Source: Liolophura sinensis (lineage: Eukaryota; Mollusca; Polyplacophora; Chitonida; Chitonidae). Taken from it: 64,000 nt of DNA. The notes below the pieces were generated by a model, which was given only the letters and a program-made list of their open reading frames with translations, made no database searches and was not told the DNA's origin. The DNA is taken from positions 36,041-100,040 of the forward strand of contig NW_027018054.1 in assembly GCF_032854445.1 (NCBI RefSeq). Direction: 5' to 3'. Positions 30,171 through 40,827 of the stretch are shown one piece after another (the stretch's first letter is position 1; each line of letters starts with the position of its first letter). The position numbers and the translations under genes are program-made.

Positions 30171-30749
30171 CTATACGGCGTTGAATGTCTTACGAGACTT
30201 TGCGCGTATCTCCTGCTTCAGATCAAAGCAGTTATTGAGCTCCTGAACGACTTGCCTGTACTCTACGTCCGAATTAAATACATCCGATAATGCCGTAGAT
30301 GCCTGCGCACGGATGCTGTTAAGTTTGGCCTCAGCCAACAGCCGTATATCATTATGTTTCTTGGCCTTTGCGTGAAGTCGGCGGCTAACGAATTTTCCGG
30401 CGGCATTTAAGACACCGCAAGCTATGGCCGCAGCTTCCATAGCCAAGACAGCAGGGGCTGCAATTATTGTTGTGAGTAGTCCCACACCTGCAACCCTTAG
30501 TCCTAAACCGGCCGTGAGCATGGCCGAATCATGGGCCTCGGCGACTAAGACACCGCGCCGGTACTTTTTGTACAAGGCCCGGCGGAGATCTCGCTCAGAT
30601 TCAAGCTGCCTCTGTATTTCGCTGATATACTGCAGGCGATGGGCGTGCGCCACGCCCTCCAGGGGGTTTTCAACCATCGGCGCAGTCGGGGTCAAGGGGT
30701 GGTCATCCGTCGGCTCTTCATCCGTGATCTCTGGGTACAGTCGTCCCAT
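30171..30749 (-). CDS. Membrane protein of the element, intact
   Basis: A 192-aa protein from the second in-frame ATG (MGRLYPEITDEEPTDDHPLT), preferred because that proline/acid-rich start begins the conserved part; a start at 30773 is also possible. A helical stretch (QYISEIQRQLESERDLRRAL), a YKKYRRGVLVAE basic motif, and a long hydrophobic region of about 45 residues (LGLRVAGVGLLTTIIAAPAV, then LAMEAAAIACGVLNAAGKF) that would span a membrane once or twice. The C-terminal third is charged and helical (KAKKHNDIRLLAEAKLN, EYRQVVQELNNCF). It was lost from copy A. It is one of the few uninterrupted ORFs of copy B. Function unknown. Confidence 0.65.
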   Translation of the reverse strand: MGRLYPEITDEEPTDDHPLTPTAPMVENPLEGVAHAHRLQYISEIQRQLESERDLRRALYKKYRRGVLVAEAHDSAMLTAGLGLRVAGVGLLTTIIAAPAVLAMEAAAIACGVLNAAGKFVSRRLHAKAKKHNDIRLLAEAKLNSIRAQASTALSDVFNSDVEYRQVVQELNNCFDLKQEIRAKSRKTFNAV

Positions 30750-30759
30750 ATTGTCCTTC

Positions 30760-31574
30760 CTACGAATCAACAACGTCGGTAAACTCTAAATCGTCATCGG
30801 GAATACTAACACGAAAGCTGCGAAGTCTTATACCGGACTCTAAATTGATGTCATTGAGACCGACATCGCTCCCTGCAAAGACCCGTATATCCTCGAGAGA
30901 GCTCCGGATGACTGGATCGCCCTGGGCTTGTAATTTGATCATAAGTCTGAGCTCCTTTCCGTCGTGCTCTGCAGGCCACTTTAGTCTCACCCCGGTAATC
31001 AAGGAGGAACGGCGCTGAGAGGCCACGGCAAGAATGATGTTGAAGATAAGTATAGATCCAGGGTTTATTCGAAGCATAGCCGTAGATATGGAGTGCGCTA
31101 AGACGCACGGCCTCTACACCCGGCGCCGCAGATAGTGTAAAGTAACCTCTTCCACCCAAAGCTATATGACAGTCGGTGGTTGGTACCCACGACACGAAAG
31201 AGGCTTCGGAGTTGAAAACTTTTTTCACCAGGGCCTCGTCGGCCTGGACCGTCATCGGGGTCACCTTCACATCTACAAACAAATCGAGCTCTGGTAAGAA
31301 CAAAGCGGTCTTCAAAGCGAATTAAAGAGAGTTTTTGTTCTTCAATCACCTCAGACGGCGACCTGCGATCTTGCTCTACAGAGGATGAGACATCTTGAAG
31401 GGAAGCAAACTTGGCAGGTTCTGCTTGCCCCGTAATCTTTTTGCGGATGTACTTGCCACTTTGAAACTCGAAGGCGTAGATTTTACCTTCCTGGCTTTGA
31501 AGTTCGAACTTCGACATATCAGCCAAGTCGCTTAAAGACAGGCACGCAGACCTGGGACCGGCTGCGTCCACCAT
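30760..31574 (-). pseudogene. Unassigned element gene, three frames
   Basis: One gene broken by at least two frameshifts. First frame (from 31574 or the ATG at 31517): MSKFELQSQEGKIYAFEFQ and SGKYIRKKITGQAEPAKF. Second: FLPELDLFVDVKVTPMTVQ, FVSWVPTTDCHIALGGRGY, ALHIYGYASNKPWIY. Third: INPGSILIFNIILAVASQ, ITGVRLKWPAEHDGKELR, FRVSIPDDDLEFTDVVD. The beta-rich texture of the second and third parts would fit a structural protein such as a fibre or jelly-roll component, but no motif proves it. It starts upstream of the 200-aa membrane gene on the same strand. Confidence 0.5.
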
Positions 31575-31712
31575 ACTTATTGTATTTCTAGGATAGCACT
31601 AATGTACCCTGCATTTATACTCCAGCCGTTTTTGTCTAAAAGTGATAAGGTCAAGTGCGTTATATGGCTGTGGCGCAAGGCTTTGTACTGTGGGTTGGGA
31701 AATGAAAACGTC

Positions 31713-32228
31713 TTATAGCACTAGATCAGACACGTCGATGGCCTGAAGTAGTGTTGAACCGCCCTTGTATACTATGGTTATTCTCACGTTTTCTGAGGTG
31801 TTCAGTTCATCTAAATGCACGAAGATTTCTTTTTGCGGGACCATTTTAGATGGCCCATAACCCTCCATAATCCCCCCTATAGGCGCAATCCCGTCGGAGA
31901 ACCCTAAGATGGGGGCAAGCTCTTGGAGTATTATTAAGGTATTTTCTGGGAGGGTAAGGGCTATGCGGCCTGTAGCTTCATTTACTCCCAGAGAAGCCCC
32001 ATGCGGGCGGAATATTACCTTGTTCAGCATACAGAGATTGTAGTCGCCCCTCGGCACTTCAAAGCGTTTACCATCAAGCAAGAAGCCCACTCCGGTGGGG
32101 ATATTCACCCAGTTCGGGTAGAATGTTACCTCGCGAAGGGCGACTTTAAGGCGGCCGTCGAGGTTGTTAAGAGCATGAGGCAGCGTGTGCTGTGCCCCAT
32201 TTAGAATGTCAGACAATGTGATGAACAT
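31713..32228 (-). CDS. 174-aa possible minor capsid (penton-like) protein, intact
   Basis: An ATG-to-stop ORF. The start at 32228 (MFITLSDILNGAQHTLPHAL) is chosen because both copies keep it; an in-frame ATG also lies at 32237. Contents: TFYPNWVNIPTGVGFLLDG, LTLPENTLIILQELAPILGF (an 'LGF' box), SDGIAPIGG, and IFVHLDELNTSENVRITIV near the end. The beta-rich pattern with an LGF box and a late VHLD-type strand resembles minor jelly-roll proteins encoded next to Polinton capsids; low-confidence inference. It overlaps the divergent neighbour by 23 bp at the start codons. Only 48 codons survive in copy A. Confidence 0.5.
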   Translation of the reverse strand: MFITLSDILNGAQHTLPHALNNLDGRLKVALREVTFYPNWVNIPTGVGFLLDGKRFEVPRGDYNLCMLNKVIFRPHGASLGVNEATGRIALTLPENTLIILQELAPILGFSDGIAPIGGIMEGYGPSKMVPQKEIFVHLDELNTSENVRITIVYKGGSTLLQAIDVSDLVL

Positions 32229-33510
32229 TTTAGCCACGATGAACAGCGAGGCTTACAGGTTCAATAGAGAGGCCACATACAACGCCGGGGCATTTCATAG
32301 TATCCAAACCCACGCAGAACAGCTCACGCGAGTTGACATCTACATCGATGAAAAGAAGGCCTTTCCGATCCAATTCACAGATGTGTCGGTCAAGTACCGG
32401 CTGCCAAAGATAACCAACTATTCCATTGTTCAGGCCTGGAACACCAATCCTATGCAATTCTGGCAGAACCAAGTGAACTTCGCGGTCTGGTGCGCAACCA
32501 CTGGCTGTGGCGTATGTGCAAAAGACCATCTTCTCGCCCCCGACCAATGAATAAGGGCCCTGTACTTGATTACTACCAAGTTAGGCGGATCTTGGAAGAG
32601 ATCCAGGCCCCCTGCCGCAAGACAGGGCGTGGGCAGCATTCAAAAACCCCCACGAAGAGAGGGCCTATGAGAGGATTTGTAGGGAACTCCGCGTAGATAA
32701 GCACACAGACTGGAGGCGCAGGGGGGTGAATCACGGCCTTGGAGTGGCATATAAGGCCCCGTTGGCGATGGGACCTTCGATCCGATCAGGATGTCGTTCT
32801 CTAGAAAGCCTACAGCGCTCCACGTCGACTACATCCAGCAGGACGCCGAGGAGGCTTGGGCGTCGTTCATTGCCGGCAAATCCCAAGGATTCACGCAACC
32901 GGGCGTAGAGCGCCTAAACGATTCCATCCGGACCTACGTGTGGGCTATTCTATGCGCCCAAGTGCAAACAAGGGCGCGTATTCTAGGCACAGGCACAGCC
33001 TTCGACACGCAAAAACAGTTTGCCGCGAACGTTGAAGACGCTATTTCCTCTCCGATCGACCTTCCGTCTGCTATCAAACGCTACCAGGACGTGCTACAGT
33101 ATGCCGGGAGCGCTGTAGACTTTGTGTATGGCATAGGCCTATATATGGCCCCCAGCGACATGCTTCTGCAGATCGGCCATGTGGCGAACTACAACAACAA
33201 AATCGTCGTGGCCACAGAGGACCAGAAGCTAGGCGCCAATGAGGGTGTGAACGCTCAAGTGCCGCCCACTTTGCACAAGCGCGCACCTTCCCACGGGATC
33301 GTTAAGCCGCAAGAAAGCGTCCAACCACCTTCCCACGTGATCGTTGAGCAACAAGAAAGCGTCCCACCACCTTCACTCGTTGAGCCACAAGAAAGCGTCC
33401 CACCACCCACCGCAGAACCCCTAAAGGAAAAGAATCATGATGCGGAGAATATAGTAATCGTCGTCGCTGAGGTTGGTATCGGCTTACTGCTGCTGTGGAC
33501 TATGCGTTAA
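32206..33510 (+). pseudogene. 434-codon-class structural-type protein, frameshifted
   Basis: ATG at 32206 (MSDNVMNILATMNSEAYRF). Open to a TGA near 32548 after CAKDHLLAPDQ; several frames cover 32550-32790 with small deletions (EEIQA, then a shortened GLGVAY region); then 239 open codons from 32791: FSRKPTALHVDYIQQDAEEA, ILGTGTAFDTQKQFAANVED, GIGLYMAPSDMLLQIGHV. A proline-rich tail has three QESV-PPP-type repeats (33300-33415) and a final membrane anchor, NIVIVVAEVGIGLLLLW. Copy A has only one such QESV-PPP repeat, so the tail length varies. Function unknown; same gene as 23298-24599. Confidence 0.75.
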
Positions 33511-34855
33511 ATAATTGCGAACAGCCACCAGCATTAGGCCACCTGCTGCGACCACTAGAGCCCAGGCATTATCGGCCAGCCACCCAGCCGCTTTCTCTAG
33601 AAGGTTCAGTAGCCAGGACACGATACTGCCAATAATACCCGGAATCGCAGCGCCAGCCTTCCCAGCCAGCTTGCCAAGGGCGCGCGCCAAGGACTGGAGA
33701 TGCTTTTTCACTCATTCTTTAAGACCACGCTCGTCGGGTGGAGATGTTGTTGGCTGGATGCCCCCGCTGGACCCGCCAGTCAGCGCCAACTTTATCGCTA
33801 GCCCCAGTAACGAGATCGCCATCCCAATTGCCGTGAGAATGGAGACCACGGTTATTCCCTGCTCCCGGAAGAGGGTGCGGACGCGCTCGGCCAGAGTGGT
33901 ATCCTTGTGTAGGATGCGATCGATCGTCTGCTTGATGCGGCGTATTTGCGTGCGCAGGGCTTCGCCCGTTAAAGAGACTGCTTCGAGCCGGGCCACCCTC
34001 TCGTCCTCGAGATTCCTTATCCGGTCTGCGATCCGGCGCCGGGAGAATTCATCAGTGGCCTCCTCCAACTTCTGTTTTTGTTTTGCGATGTCCTTATCGA
34101 GACTTGACAGCTTGGCAAGGTTATTCGCGTGTTCGCCTTCCGAGGTCTGCAGTGTCTTGTCAAGCCCCAGAAGTTCTCGCGTGGGAAGAGGAGGGTCGTT
34201 TATCGTTTCAAGAGCCCGCCCGACCTCACTATCTGTCAAGCTTGTTTCCAGTTGTGTGTGGATAGCATCATCGGTCTTTTTCGCTGGTTGGTTTAAATCC
34301 TCCAGCGGTATGGTTTCTGACTCGGCGGCCGCGGCCCCGAGTTCTGAACTTGCTTTCCTTAGGGCTGCGATCGCATTCGGATGCAACGTTGTCGGTTCAC
34401 TTCTGTTCCAGTCTGTAAAGCCCAGCCCCCCTCGAATAGCATCACCCCCTCTTTTTTTTTGAGGCAAGTGTTGTGAGGGTTTTCGGTCTACCTGTTAGTT
34501 TGTTGATGAGGTCCACCTCGGGGTAATCCTTGAGTCGCACTTTCCCTTCGCTAATCTCAAAATTCATGTAATGGCGTGTGAGACTTTTGAGGGGGAGTTT
34601 ATTCATCTCCTCCAATTTGTTGTAATAATCATTAACGGCTTGCGCTAATATCCTTCCTTCTGGGGATTTGACGAACTCATCATCAAAGCTTTGTTGCTCG
34701 GAAACCACCCCGATCTGGAGATGACAACCTGCACGGAGAGTGGTCTGCTCGTCATAGGTTTTGTTGTCCTCTCTGACATCGTCTTGGGCGTTGTCCTCTT
34801 CGACGTCGTCGAACGCCGGAATGTCAAAGTCTGCCAAAATCCTCGTATTGAACAT
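33484..34855 (-). pseudogene. Coiled-coil plus membrane protein, two frameshifts
   Basis: ATG at 34855 (MFNTRILADFDIPAFDDVEE) followed by a strongly acidic segment, SPEGRILAQAVNDYYNKLEE, then HYMNFEISEGKVRLKDYPE. A frameshift at the A/T run near 34450 leads into a 250-codon stretch holding an acidic linker, a long coiled coil (about residues 105-190 of that stretch) and SILTAIGMAISLLGLAIKLA. A second frameshift at about 33715 leads to the hydrophobic tail AAIPGIIGSIVSWLLNLLEK … WALVVAAGGLMLVAVRNYL. Divergent from the capsid gene, with 25 bp between the two ATGs. A membrane-active virion protein is a reasonable guess. Confidence 0.75.
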
Positions 34856-34880
34856 TGCAAGGTATACCTTCAATACAACA

Positions 34881-36162
34881 ATGGAGGCATACGGACGCAG
34901 GCTAAACCCTTTCAGAACGCTCCGTAAGCCACGGGGGTTACAAGGTGTACGGCAGTCCTTGGTCGCCACCAACAACCCGAGTACGATCGACCAGAATCAA
35001 CAACTCTTGGTCCGCTTCCCCAACCTTGGCGCAAATGACGTCATTGTGCCCGGTACCGTGCGATTGGCCTTCTCGATCACGATCAATTCATCCGACCCGA
35101 ACGCCACAGTGGTCAAGAATCTCGGACGCGCAGTAGTAAAGAAAAACACGATCAGAATCAGCGGGAATGAGGTAATGTTCATCGACGACTCTGATGTGTT
35201 TCATTGCTACGGCGACTTATGGCTGACCAAAAACGAACGGAGGAATGCGGCCTACCAAGGCATCGGCAGCGAAAACATGCTTAAACTTCGAGTTGGAGTG
35301 GGGGACGCAAGTAACGACGATGCTGGAGAAAAAGCCATGGCTCGCGCCTTTGGCAGCCGGTTTCACATCCCAGCTAGACTTTGAGCTTCTAGATGGCCAC
35401 ATGCCATTCTACCAGAGTGCCTTGGCCGACCGATTGGAGTAAGAACTGACGTTCAACGATTACAGCCGGGTCATCAAGACAACAGACGATGACACGACTT
35501 ACACCATCGACAACATCAGCCTGGAGTTCGATATGGTCACCGAAGAGGAGCTCGCTAGACAAATCCGCACCCAGTTTGCCGGGGGCGTCTCCATTCTGTA
35601 TGATCGCGTCCTCCGCCTCCGAAAGTTTGTGAAGGACAAGTCTGATACTCTCTGGAACATAAACCTGAACACTCCCGCGAGAGCAATAAAGGCCATCCTC
35701 ATGCTGTTCGAGGCTAAAAGAACCCCGTGGGAGAGGTGGTCGGAATCCTTCTACAACCCGAAGATCACCAAAGTAGAAGTCACAATAGAAGGTTCCCCAA
35801 TCAGCTGTACAGCCAGGGCATGCAGGCGTACCAGCAATAGGGCGATGTCCAGCGTTTCTTCGCCGGCTCACCCCTTAAGAAGCGGGACCCTGAGGTGGCC
35901 AGGGTCGTAAAAGACAGGCCTGGCAGACGTCTCTCTGGAAGAGTTCTTGACGCACAAGCACGCCTTCTGCCTTGACCTTTGTCCAAGCGACGATGACGAG
36001 CTGCATGGCTGTGGGAGGCGCGTTCTCAACGCCAGCGAGGGGATTACAATACAGGTGACAAAAGAGAGAGAAGGTCCCGGCTTGTTGAACGTATATCTCC
36101 ATGTGATCATGGACGCAAAGCTGCACATCCAGAATGGTAGATTCGTTAGCGCGGTTTATTGA
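34881..36162 (+). pseudogene. Probable double-jelly-roll major capsid protein, frameshifted
   Basis: ATG at 34881 (MEAYGRRLNPFRTLRKPRG) gives the native start lacking in copy A. Open to about 35384; frameshift in the IPLDFELL region; an in-frame stop at 35440 (LE-stop, where copy A has YELTF); reopened as MVTEEELARQIRTQFAGG to about 35800; a third break near 35800-35930; then KHAFCLDLCPSDDDELHGC to the natural end (HIQNGRFVSAVY, stop 36160-36162). It overlaps the ATPase start by 29 bp. Same family and reasoning as 20897-22147. Confidence 0.7.
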
Positions 36163-36747
36163 TGACGCCCACTGCGCGATTATCTGTGGGCAGACGAACT
36201 GCGGCAAAACAGTTTCCGTACTGGACCTGCTTGAGGCTCCTTTCCGCGGTTTCTTTCATCACATTGTGATCCTGTGCCCCACTCTTAAGCATAGCGAGGC
36301 GTACCGGCGGCGATGGATACGGTCTGGCCCTGAGGTCTATTGTTTTGATCCCGGCGACCGCCTCAGCGAATGCCTGAGAGCTTTCTACAGATTGTTAGAG
36401 GTGGAACCCACCCTATACATCATCGATGATTGTAGCACGTTGGAGGCATTGAAGAAGAAACAAAAAATGCTGTCATTCATGGGTTTTTTGGGCCGTCATG
36501 CAAAGCAAAGCGTCTGGGTCCTCATTAGAAATACATCGCCGTCCTGATAGACTTTCGCGAGCAGACAAGGTGGGTGGCTTTATTCCACTGCAAAGATCGG
36601 CACTCGTTCAACGAATGCCTGGAGGAGAACCACATCATCGAGGCCGAGAGCGAAAAGGCAGAGGTTCGACAGAAGCTCAAGAACAATCCGCATTCTAAGC
36701 TCCTGCTAATGATTGATACGCCCGCCACAGCTAAGATTATATATTAG
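36134..36747 (+). pseudogene. A32-like packaging ATPase, one frameshift
   Basis: ATP-driven motor expected to load DNA into the capsid (FtsK/HerA, A32-type). ATG at 36134. Walker A CGQTNCGKTVSVLDLL at about residues 18-33; HHIVILCPTLKHSEAYRRRW; Walker B LYIIDDCSTLE; KKQKMLSFMGFLGRHAKQSV sensor region. After SVWVL the reading shifts by one base and closes 7 codons later; the remaining 65 codons (FREQTRWVALFHCKDR … DTPATAKIIY) are open in another frame to about 36747. Copy A has the same base-level lesion. It begins inside the end of the capsid gene and is followed 25 bp later by the Ser/Gln/Pro-headed gene. Confidence 0.9.
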
Positions 36748-36772
36748 ACGTAGGAGCCTCTACGTATTAATC

Positions 36773-37318
36773 ATGGATACCGACGAGCTTATGGACGAGA
36801 TTCTGGGCGCAGAGTAGGAGGAACCCAGCCAACAGCCCAGCCAACAGCCTGACCCCAGCCAACATGCACGGCAGCTCAGGGATAGGCTGGCGGCACTTGC
36901 AGTGGGTGGGCAGGCCAAGCGATATCTGGGAAAAGACGTAACAGCCGCTGAGATCGACGCCATGAGCGACGAAGACGTTGAAAGGCTGCACTCCCAGTAC
37001 GAGGCTAAACTCGGTGCGCGGATGGTTAACGGTCTTGGAGGTATGTTCTTGAGATCATATGTAAGGGCGGCCAGCTGGCTCCTACCAATCCCAACCGAGA
37101 ATCGACCAATGCTCATGGCACAGCTCGCCACTGACCCATTTGTTGAACAGGCGCTTAGCAGTGCTAGCTGCTGGCTATACTACTGCTATGGTAAGTACTT
37201 GGCACCGTTAACCATGGCGCTGACCACTACTGAGCACTGCTCATTTGAACACCACTGCTGTCCTAGAAATGATGATCCAGAGGAACATGAGTACAACGAA
37301 TCTGGTAGGCCCAAATGA
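36773..37318 (+). pseudogene. Ser/Gln/Pro-headed element protein (one stop)
   Basis: ATG at 36773 (MDTDELMDEILGAE), immediately followed by an in-frame TAG where copy A has AAG. Then PSQQPSQQPDPSQ repeats and the conserved core GGQAKRYLGKDVTAAEID, DVERLHSQYEAKLGARMV, MFLRSYVRAASWLLPIP, SCWLYYCYGKYLAPLTM. The gene end overlaps the start of the lysine-rich gene by 32 bp. Role unknown. Confidence 0.65.
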
Positions 37319-37574
37319 AGTTGAGAGTGTGACAGCGGATGACGGCCCTGCGAAGAATCCCCAAAAAGTCGCTGCGGGTCGAGCGTGTGCTGCAGCCAGA
37401 AAGGCCAAGGCTAAAAAGCTCAAGGACGAGCTTCGCGAGGTAAAGGCTGCTTTGCTTGCTGATTCCACCAAGAAACAGCCGAAGGAACCGGATTCTACTA
37501 CGAATGAACCGGATTCTACGAAGGCACCCGACTGGAGAGCGCACCTGCGAAAAATGGGCCCGAAAGCGCACTGA
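37287..37574 (+). pseudogene. Lysine-rich element protein, 3' deleted
   Basis: ATG at 37287 (MSTTNLVGPNEVESVTADD); AKNPQKVAAGRACAAARKAK; KELRE/KAALLADSTKK; two EPDST repeats; then DWRAHLRK, where a deletion of about 0.6 kb (by comparison with copy A 18.97-19.6 kb) joins it to the middle of the membrane-tailed gene. The hydrophobic segment of copy A and the whole 79-aa gene are missing. Confidence 0.65.
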
Positions 37575-37844
37575 GCGCTTGGACTGGATCAACGAAGAAC
37601 TCCGCAGCCAGGGACACGCTGTCCATACGTTCCGGGATGTCGACACTGCAATCCGCGAGTATTCTAGGTTCTCGGGCAAAACTCTTACACGCCACGAACT
37701 CAAAGCGCTGCTGCGCTCAGAGCCACAGCTCTCCGATTTCTATGTGCCTAGTGAAGATCAAAACCCCTCGAGATGACCTTCGTCATCCTGGGAATGTGTG
37801 TTGTTGGGGGTGTGAGTTACGGAATCGCAAAACTCACCAAGTAA
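37556..37844 (+). pseudogene. Membrane-tailed element protein, 5' deleted
   Basis: Remnant of the gene at 18567-19043. Reads CEKWARKRTERLDWINEEL, REYSRFSGKTLTRHELKAL, PQLSDFYVPSEDQ, then frameshifts into EMTFVILGMCVVGGVSYGIA and ends KLTK-stop at 37844. This defines the natural C-terminus of the family member. Confidence 0.65.
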
Positions 37845-37944
37845 TCCGAACTGACTGTGCCGGACACGATCTTAGTAGTGAGGTGCGCGCGATGATATTT
37901 TTCGTCGCAAATCTGTTAGAAGGCTGCCAGAATACCTTGATGAC

Positions 37945-38816
37945 ATGGCTAGTAAAGTGCCTGCTCGCCTGGCAAATATCTACTGCAGCCCTCGAAAAAT
38001 ACCAAGGCCTATGTTCGATGTTTCCACGCCGAATGACATCCACCAAGCCGATCTTCTCTTTCTACCACATGATCGGCGAAGCCGCAAGTTGTATTAGTAC
38101 GCGCAGACAGTTGTTGATGTCGCTTCTCGCTACAAGGAGGCGGAACCTCTGGCTACTAAAGATTCCAAAGAAGTCGCTGATGCTCTCTCTCGCATTTACA
38201 AGAGGGGACCCCTTCAATGGCCGAAGCTTCTCCAAGTTGACCCTGGGCGCGAGTTTATGGGTGCGGTGAGCCAACTGCTGGCCAAACACGATGTCACAGT
38301 CCGCCGAGGCCGCGTGGATATCCACCGAGACCAAGGCATAGTGGAGCGTTTCAACCGTACCCTGGCTGAGTGGCTCTTTGGACATCAGTACGCCCAGGAG
38401 ATGCGCCTCCCTCCCGAACACCGGTCTACTGAATGGGTGGCTCGGCTGCCCTCTGTTGTGGCCGCTCAGAACAACGAGACTGATCGGTAAAAAGCCGAAA
38501 GACGCCATCAAGGCAAAAGGGGTGCCCCATAAGCCTTCCTCTGTGGTTCCAGGTCGTCCCGCTGGACTTAATGAAGGGTGTTGGCGTTCGTTATCTCTAT
38601 CAGCCTGGAGAGCTGGAGGGCGGCCGCCGTCGCGCGACTGATCCTGTCTGGTCTCTAGAGATATATCGGCTTGGGCGCTCTGTCACAAAGCCTAATGAGC
38701 CCGTGCTGTACTATCTAGACGATACGTCGGATGGCCCGCGACGAGGATTCGTTCGGGAGGAGCTGCTTATAGTGCCTCCCGATACTCAGCTTCCCCCGGA
38801 TGGGGTTCTACGGTAG
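37945..38816 (+). pseudogene. Retroviral-type integrase, broken
   Basis: ATG at 37945 (MASKVPARLANIYCSPRK). The helical pre-core segment of copy A (GYWKG…WQIYL) is deleted. Core: NDIHQADLLFLPHDR (first Asp), in-frame TAG at about 38097 (KLY-stop), VDPGREFMGAVSQLLAKHD (second Asp intact here), IVERFNRTLAEWLFGHQY (Glu). A 5-base deletion after AAQNNE shifts the frame at about 38480. The C-terminal part VRYLYQPGELEGGRR … VLYYLDDTSDGPRRGFV resembles a chromodomain-like or SH3-like tail. Convergent with the polymerase, 24 bp apart. Confidence 0.93.
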
Positions 38817-38839
38817 TTCGTTGATGTACCATCCTGCCG

Positions 38840-40443
38840 TTAAGGAGGTGCATGGCCATAAGACAAGGTGTGGACACCATTTTCGGCAATCCAGCCCTTA
38901 CTATCGAAGGGGGACAGTGAGACCGTATTCGGGTGCTGTCCGCAGATATGGTGGCGCTCTGATCGCAGCACGTCCATACGGTGACGGAGGATCTTCTTCT
39001 CGAAGAGGGCCTCTGTTTACTGTTTTTGGCGGATGTGCTTTCCCACAACTCCACGCCCTTGGCCTTCTTAATGTTAGTTCCACCACCCTCCAGGGGCGCA
39101 GACCGATGTATTCGGCGATCGGCCGCCCAGCGCACTCGTCCTTCATTTTCCCCAAGATATTCATATTTGCTACGCTGTGCAGTGGGTGGTCTTTGGGGTA
39201 ATCTGAGGTGTCGTACAGGTTTGCATTCTCAGCCATATTCCTATAAACATCCTCAGTCTGAATTTCGAGTAGCAGGCTATCCGTGTCAGTGTAGAGGAGC
39301 TGGCAGCGCTCTCCGTACTGGGCCTTCATGAGGTTGTAGTAGAAGTCGTACATCAGGTGCTTTGAGAGATCTAGAATGCTCATGCCAACATAGATAGGTC
39401 GGTTTAGGTCTAGACGGGTCTTGTGCATCTGAATCGCTGCGAGGTCATCATCAAATATGTTTGCCCGTGCGAAGCTCCGGCTGGCTATCAAGCGTCGGAG
39501 CTTGTCGTCTTCTCCAGAGCGTACCAGCTTGACGTCCATACGCTTCCGAAGGTTCTCCATAGTTTTTCCGAAGACCGAGTTGTTCATTAGCTTGTACAGG
39601 TCCTTCTCGAATTTATTCGCGGTCGTTTTTCGGAGCTCGGTGTTCATCCTGGTATAGGGTTCCATCCAAGGGCTCTGGTCGAATCTCAGGGCCCGGTGAA
39701 CCTTTGTCAGCATTCCAAGAGATAGATACAGCTGTAGGTTCCGGTAGTGCAGGACGTACCGTTCCTTGTTGCGGAGGTTGGGGACCAGCTTTTTGACCTT
39801 CGTAGGCGCTTTCTTACCGAGAAGACAGTGCTGATAGTCTGACATCCACTCCTTCCGAACCACCAGACGCTCCGGGGCTAATGGATAGCCGTTATGTGTG
39901 TTATGTAGGTCGGCTGGATACTCTAGGCCGACCTCGAGGATGTAACCGGAAGGACTGTCGTTGGGGTGGTTAGCAATCGTTTTACCGAGACGCTGCGCGT
40001 CACCTACCCTCTTCTTGTAGCTTATGGCGAATAATGGTTCGCATTTTTTCTAAGAAGGCTATTGGGTCCGTCCAAACACCTTCGGGTACGTCCATCTGCT
40101 AGACCCGGAGGAGATTCCTTATGGCCCTGCCGGTGTTAGTGAATTCTAGTTTCTTTTCACCCTGTATTCCAGCTAGCACTTCATCCAACTCCTCGTTACT
40201 GAGGAAGGTTGAGTTTTTGTTGTCTTGCAGTTGCTTCAACTCCTCGTTACTGAGGAAGGTTGAGTTCTTGTTGTCTTGCAGTTGCTTCAACTTAGCCTTC
40301 CACTTAGCCTCAGCCGTTTTCTACCTGTCGAGGATCCCCTGCAATTCTTCCAAGGCAATGCGGGACCGTGGGTACTTGGGCCGGACACCTATGAGCGTCT
40401 CAAACTCCTCCCGTAGTGCTCGTGCTTTTTGATGATGTTTCAT
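38840..40443 (-). pseudogene. Type B DNA polymerase, large internal deletion
   Basis: ATG at 40443 (MKHHQKARALREEFETLIGV); in-frame TAG at 40321-40323; tandem-repeated LKQLQDNKNSTFLSNEE segment; stop in …LLRV; then after LLRKNA/EKMRTIIR a deletion of about 2 kb removes both exonuclease motifs, the Cys/His insert and polymerase motif A. Resumes at VGDAQRLGKTIANHPNDSPS. Motif B KLMNNSVFGKTMENLRKR and motif C LLYTDTDSLLLEI are intact. A further deletion near 39095 shifts the frame after AEYIGLRP. The natural end (GWIAENGVHTLSYGH) is at 38840. Confidence 0.95.
40189..40290 (-). repeat. 51-bp tandem duplication in polymerase N-terminus
   Basis: Two almost identical units, each encoding LKQLQDNKNSTFLSNEE, in frame. 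Confidence 0.95.
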
Positions 40444-40493
40444 TGTACGCGCCGTTATACAATATCATCTTTATACCTAATGACAGTGATTCT

Positions 40494-40772
40494 CTAATAG
40501 GAAATTTCGATAGCCGCCAGCCGTTTGAACTCGTTCAAGAAAGCCTTGCGCCTTTGGTGCCTTTCACACGTCTGGACATTATTATATCCACAGGCCACGC
40601 AAAGCCGAAATCGGTTTTTAACGCCCCGGCCACAGCAAGTACATGGCTGGGTGCCAGGACCCTTCCGCAGACGGGCTAGGTGAATCCCGCAGTACTCACC
40701 CAGACAACTCTTACCACAGAGCTCCGTAGAAACGATGAGAGGCCACTGGCAATTATTGCCACCCTTTGGCAT
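40494..40772 (-). CDS. Small zinc-ribbon protein, intact
   Basis: A 92-aa protein from an ATG at 40772 (MPKGGNNCQWPLIVSTELCG). Cysteines and histidines fall in pairs: C8, C19/C23, C28 with a following His, C46/C49 (TCCGRGVKN), C58/C61 (LCVACG), C69 with a following His. This suggests two or three zinc sites. The end is basic and helical (ERHQRRKAFLNEFKRLAA). First inward gene behind the right inverted repeat and directly upstream of the polymerase on the same strand, so it could be a replication or transcription factor of the element; inference. The homologue in copy A is frameshifted. Confidence 0.7.
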   Translation of the reverse strand: MPKGGNNCQWPLIVSTELCGKSCLGEYCGIHLARLRKGPGTQPCTCCGRGVKNRFRLCVACGYNNVQTCERHQRRKAFLNEFKRLAAIEISY

Positions 40773-40827
40773 GCTGTTGTATTTATCGAAGTATACCTGG
40801 TGCAGTGGATATATCTAATAGGACCGC

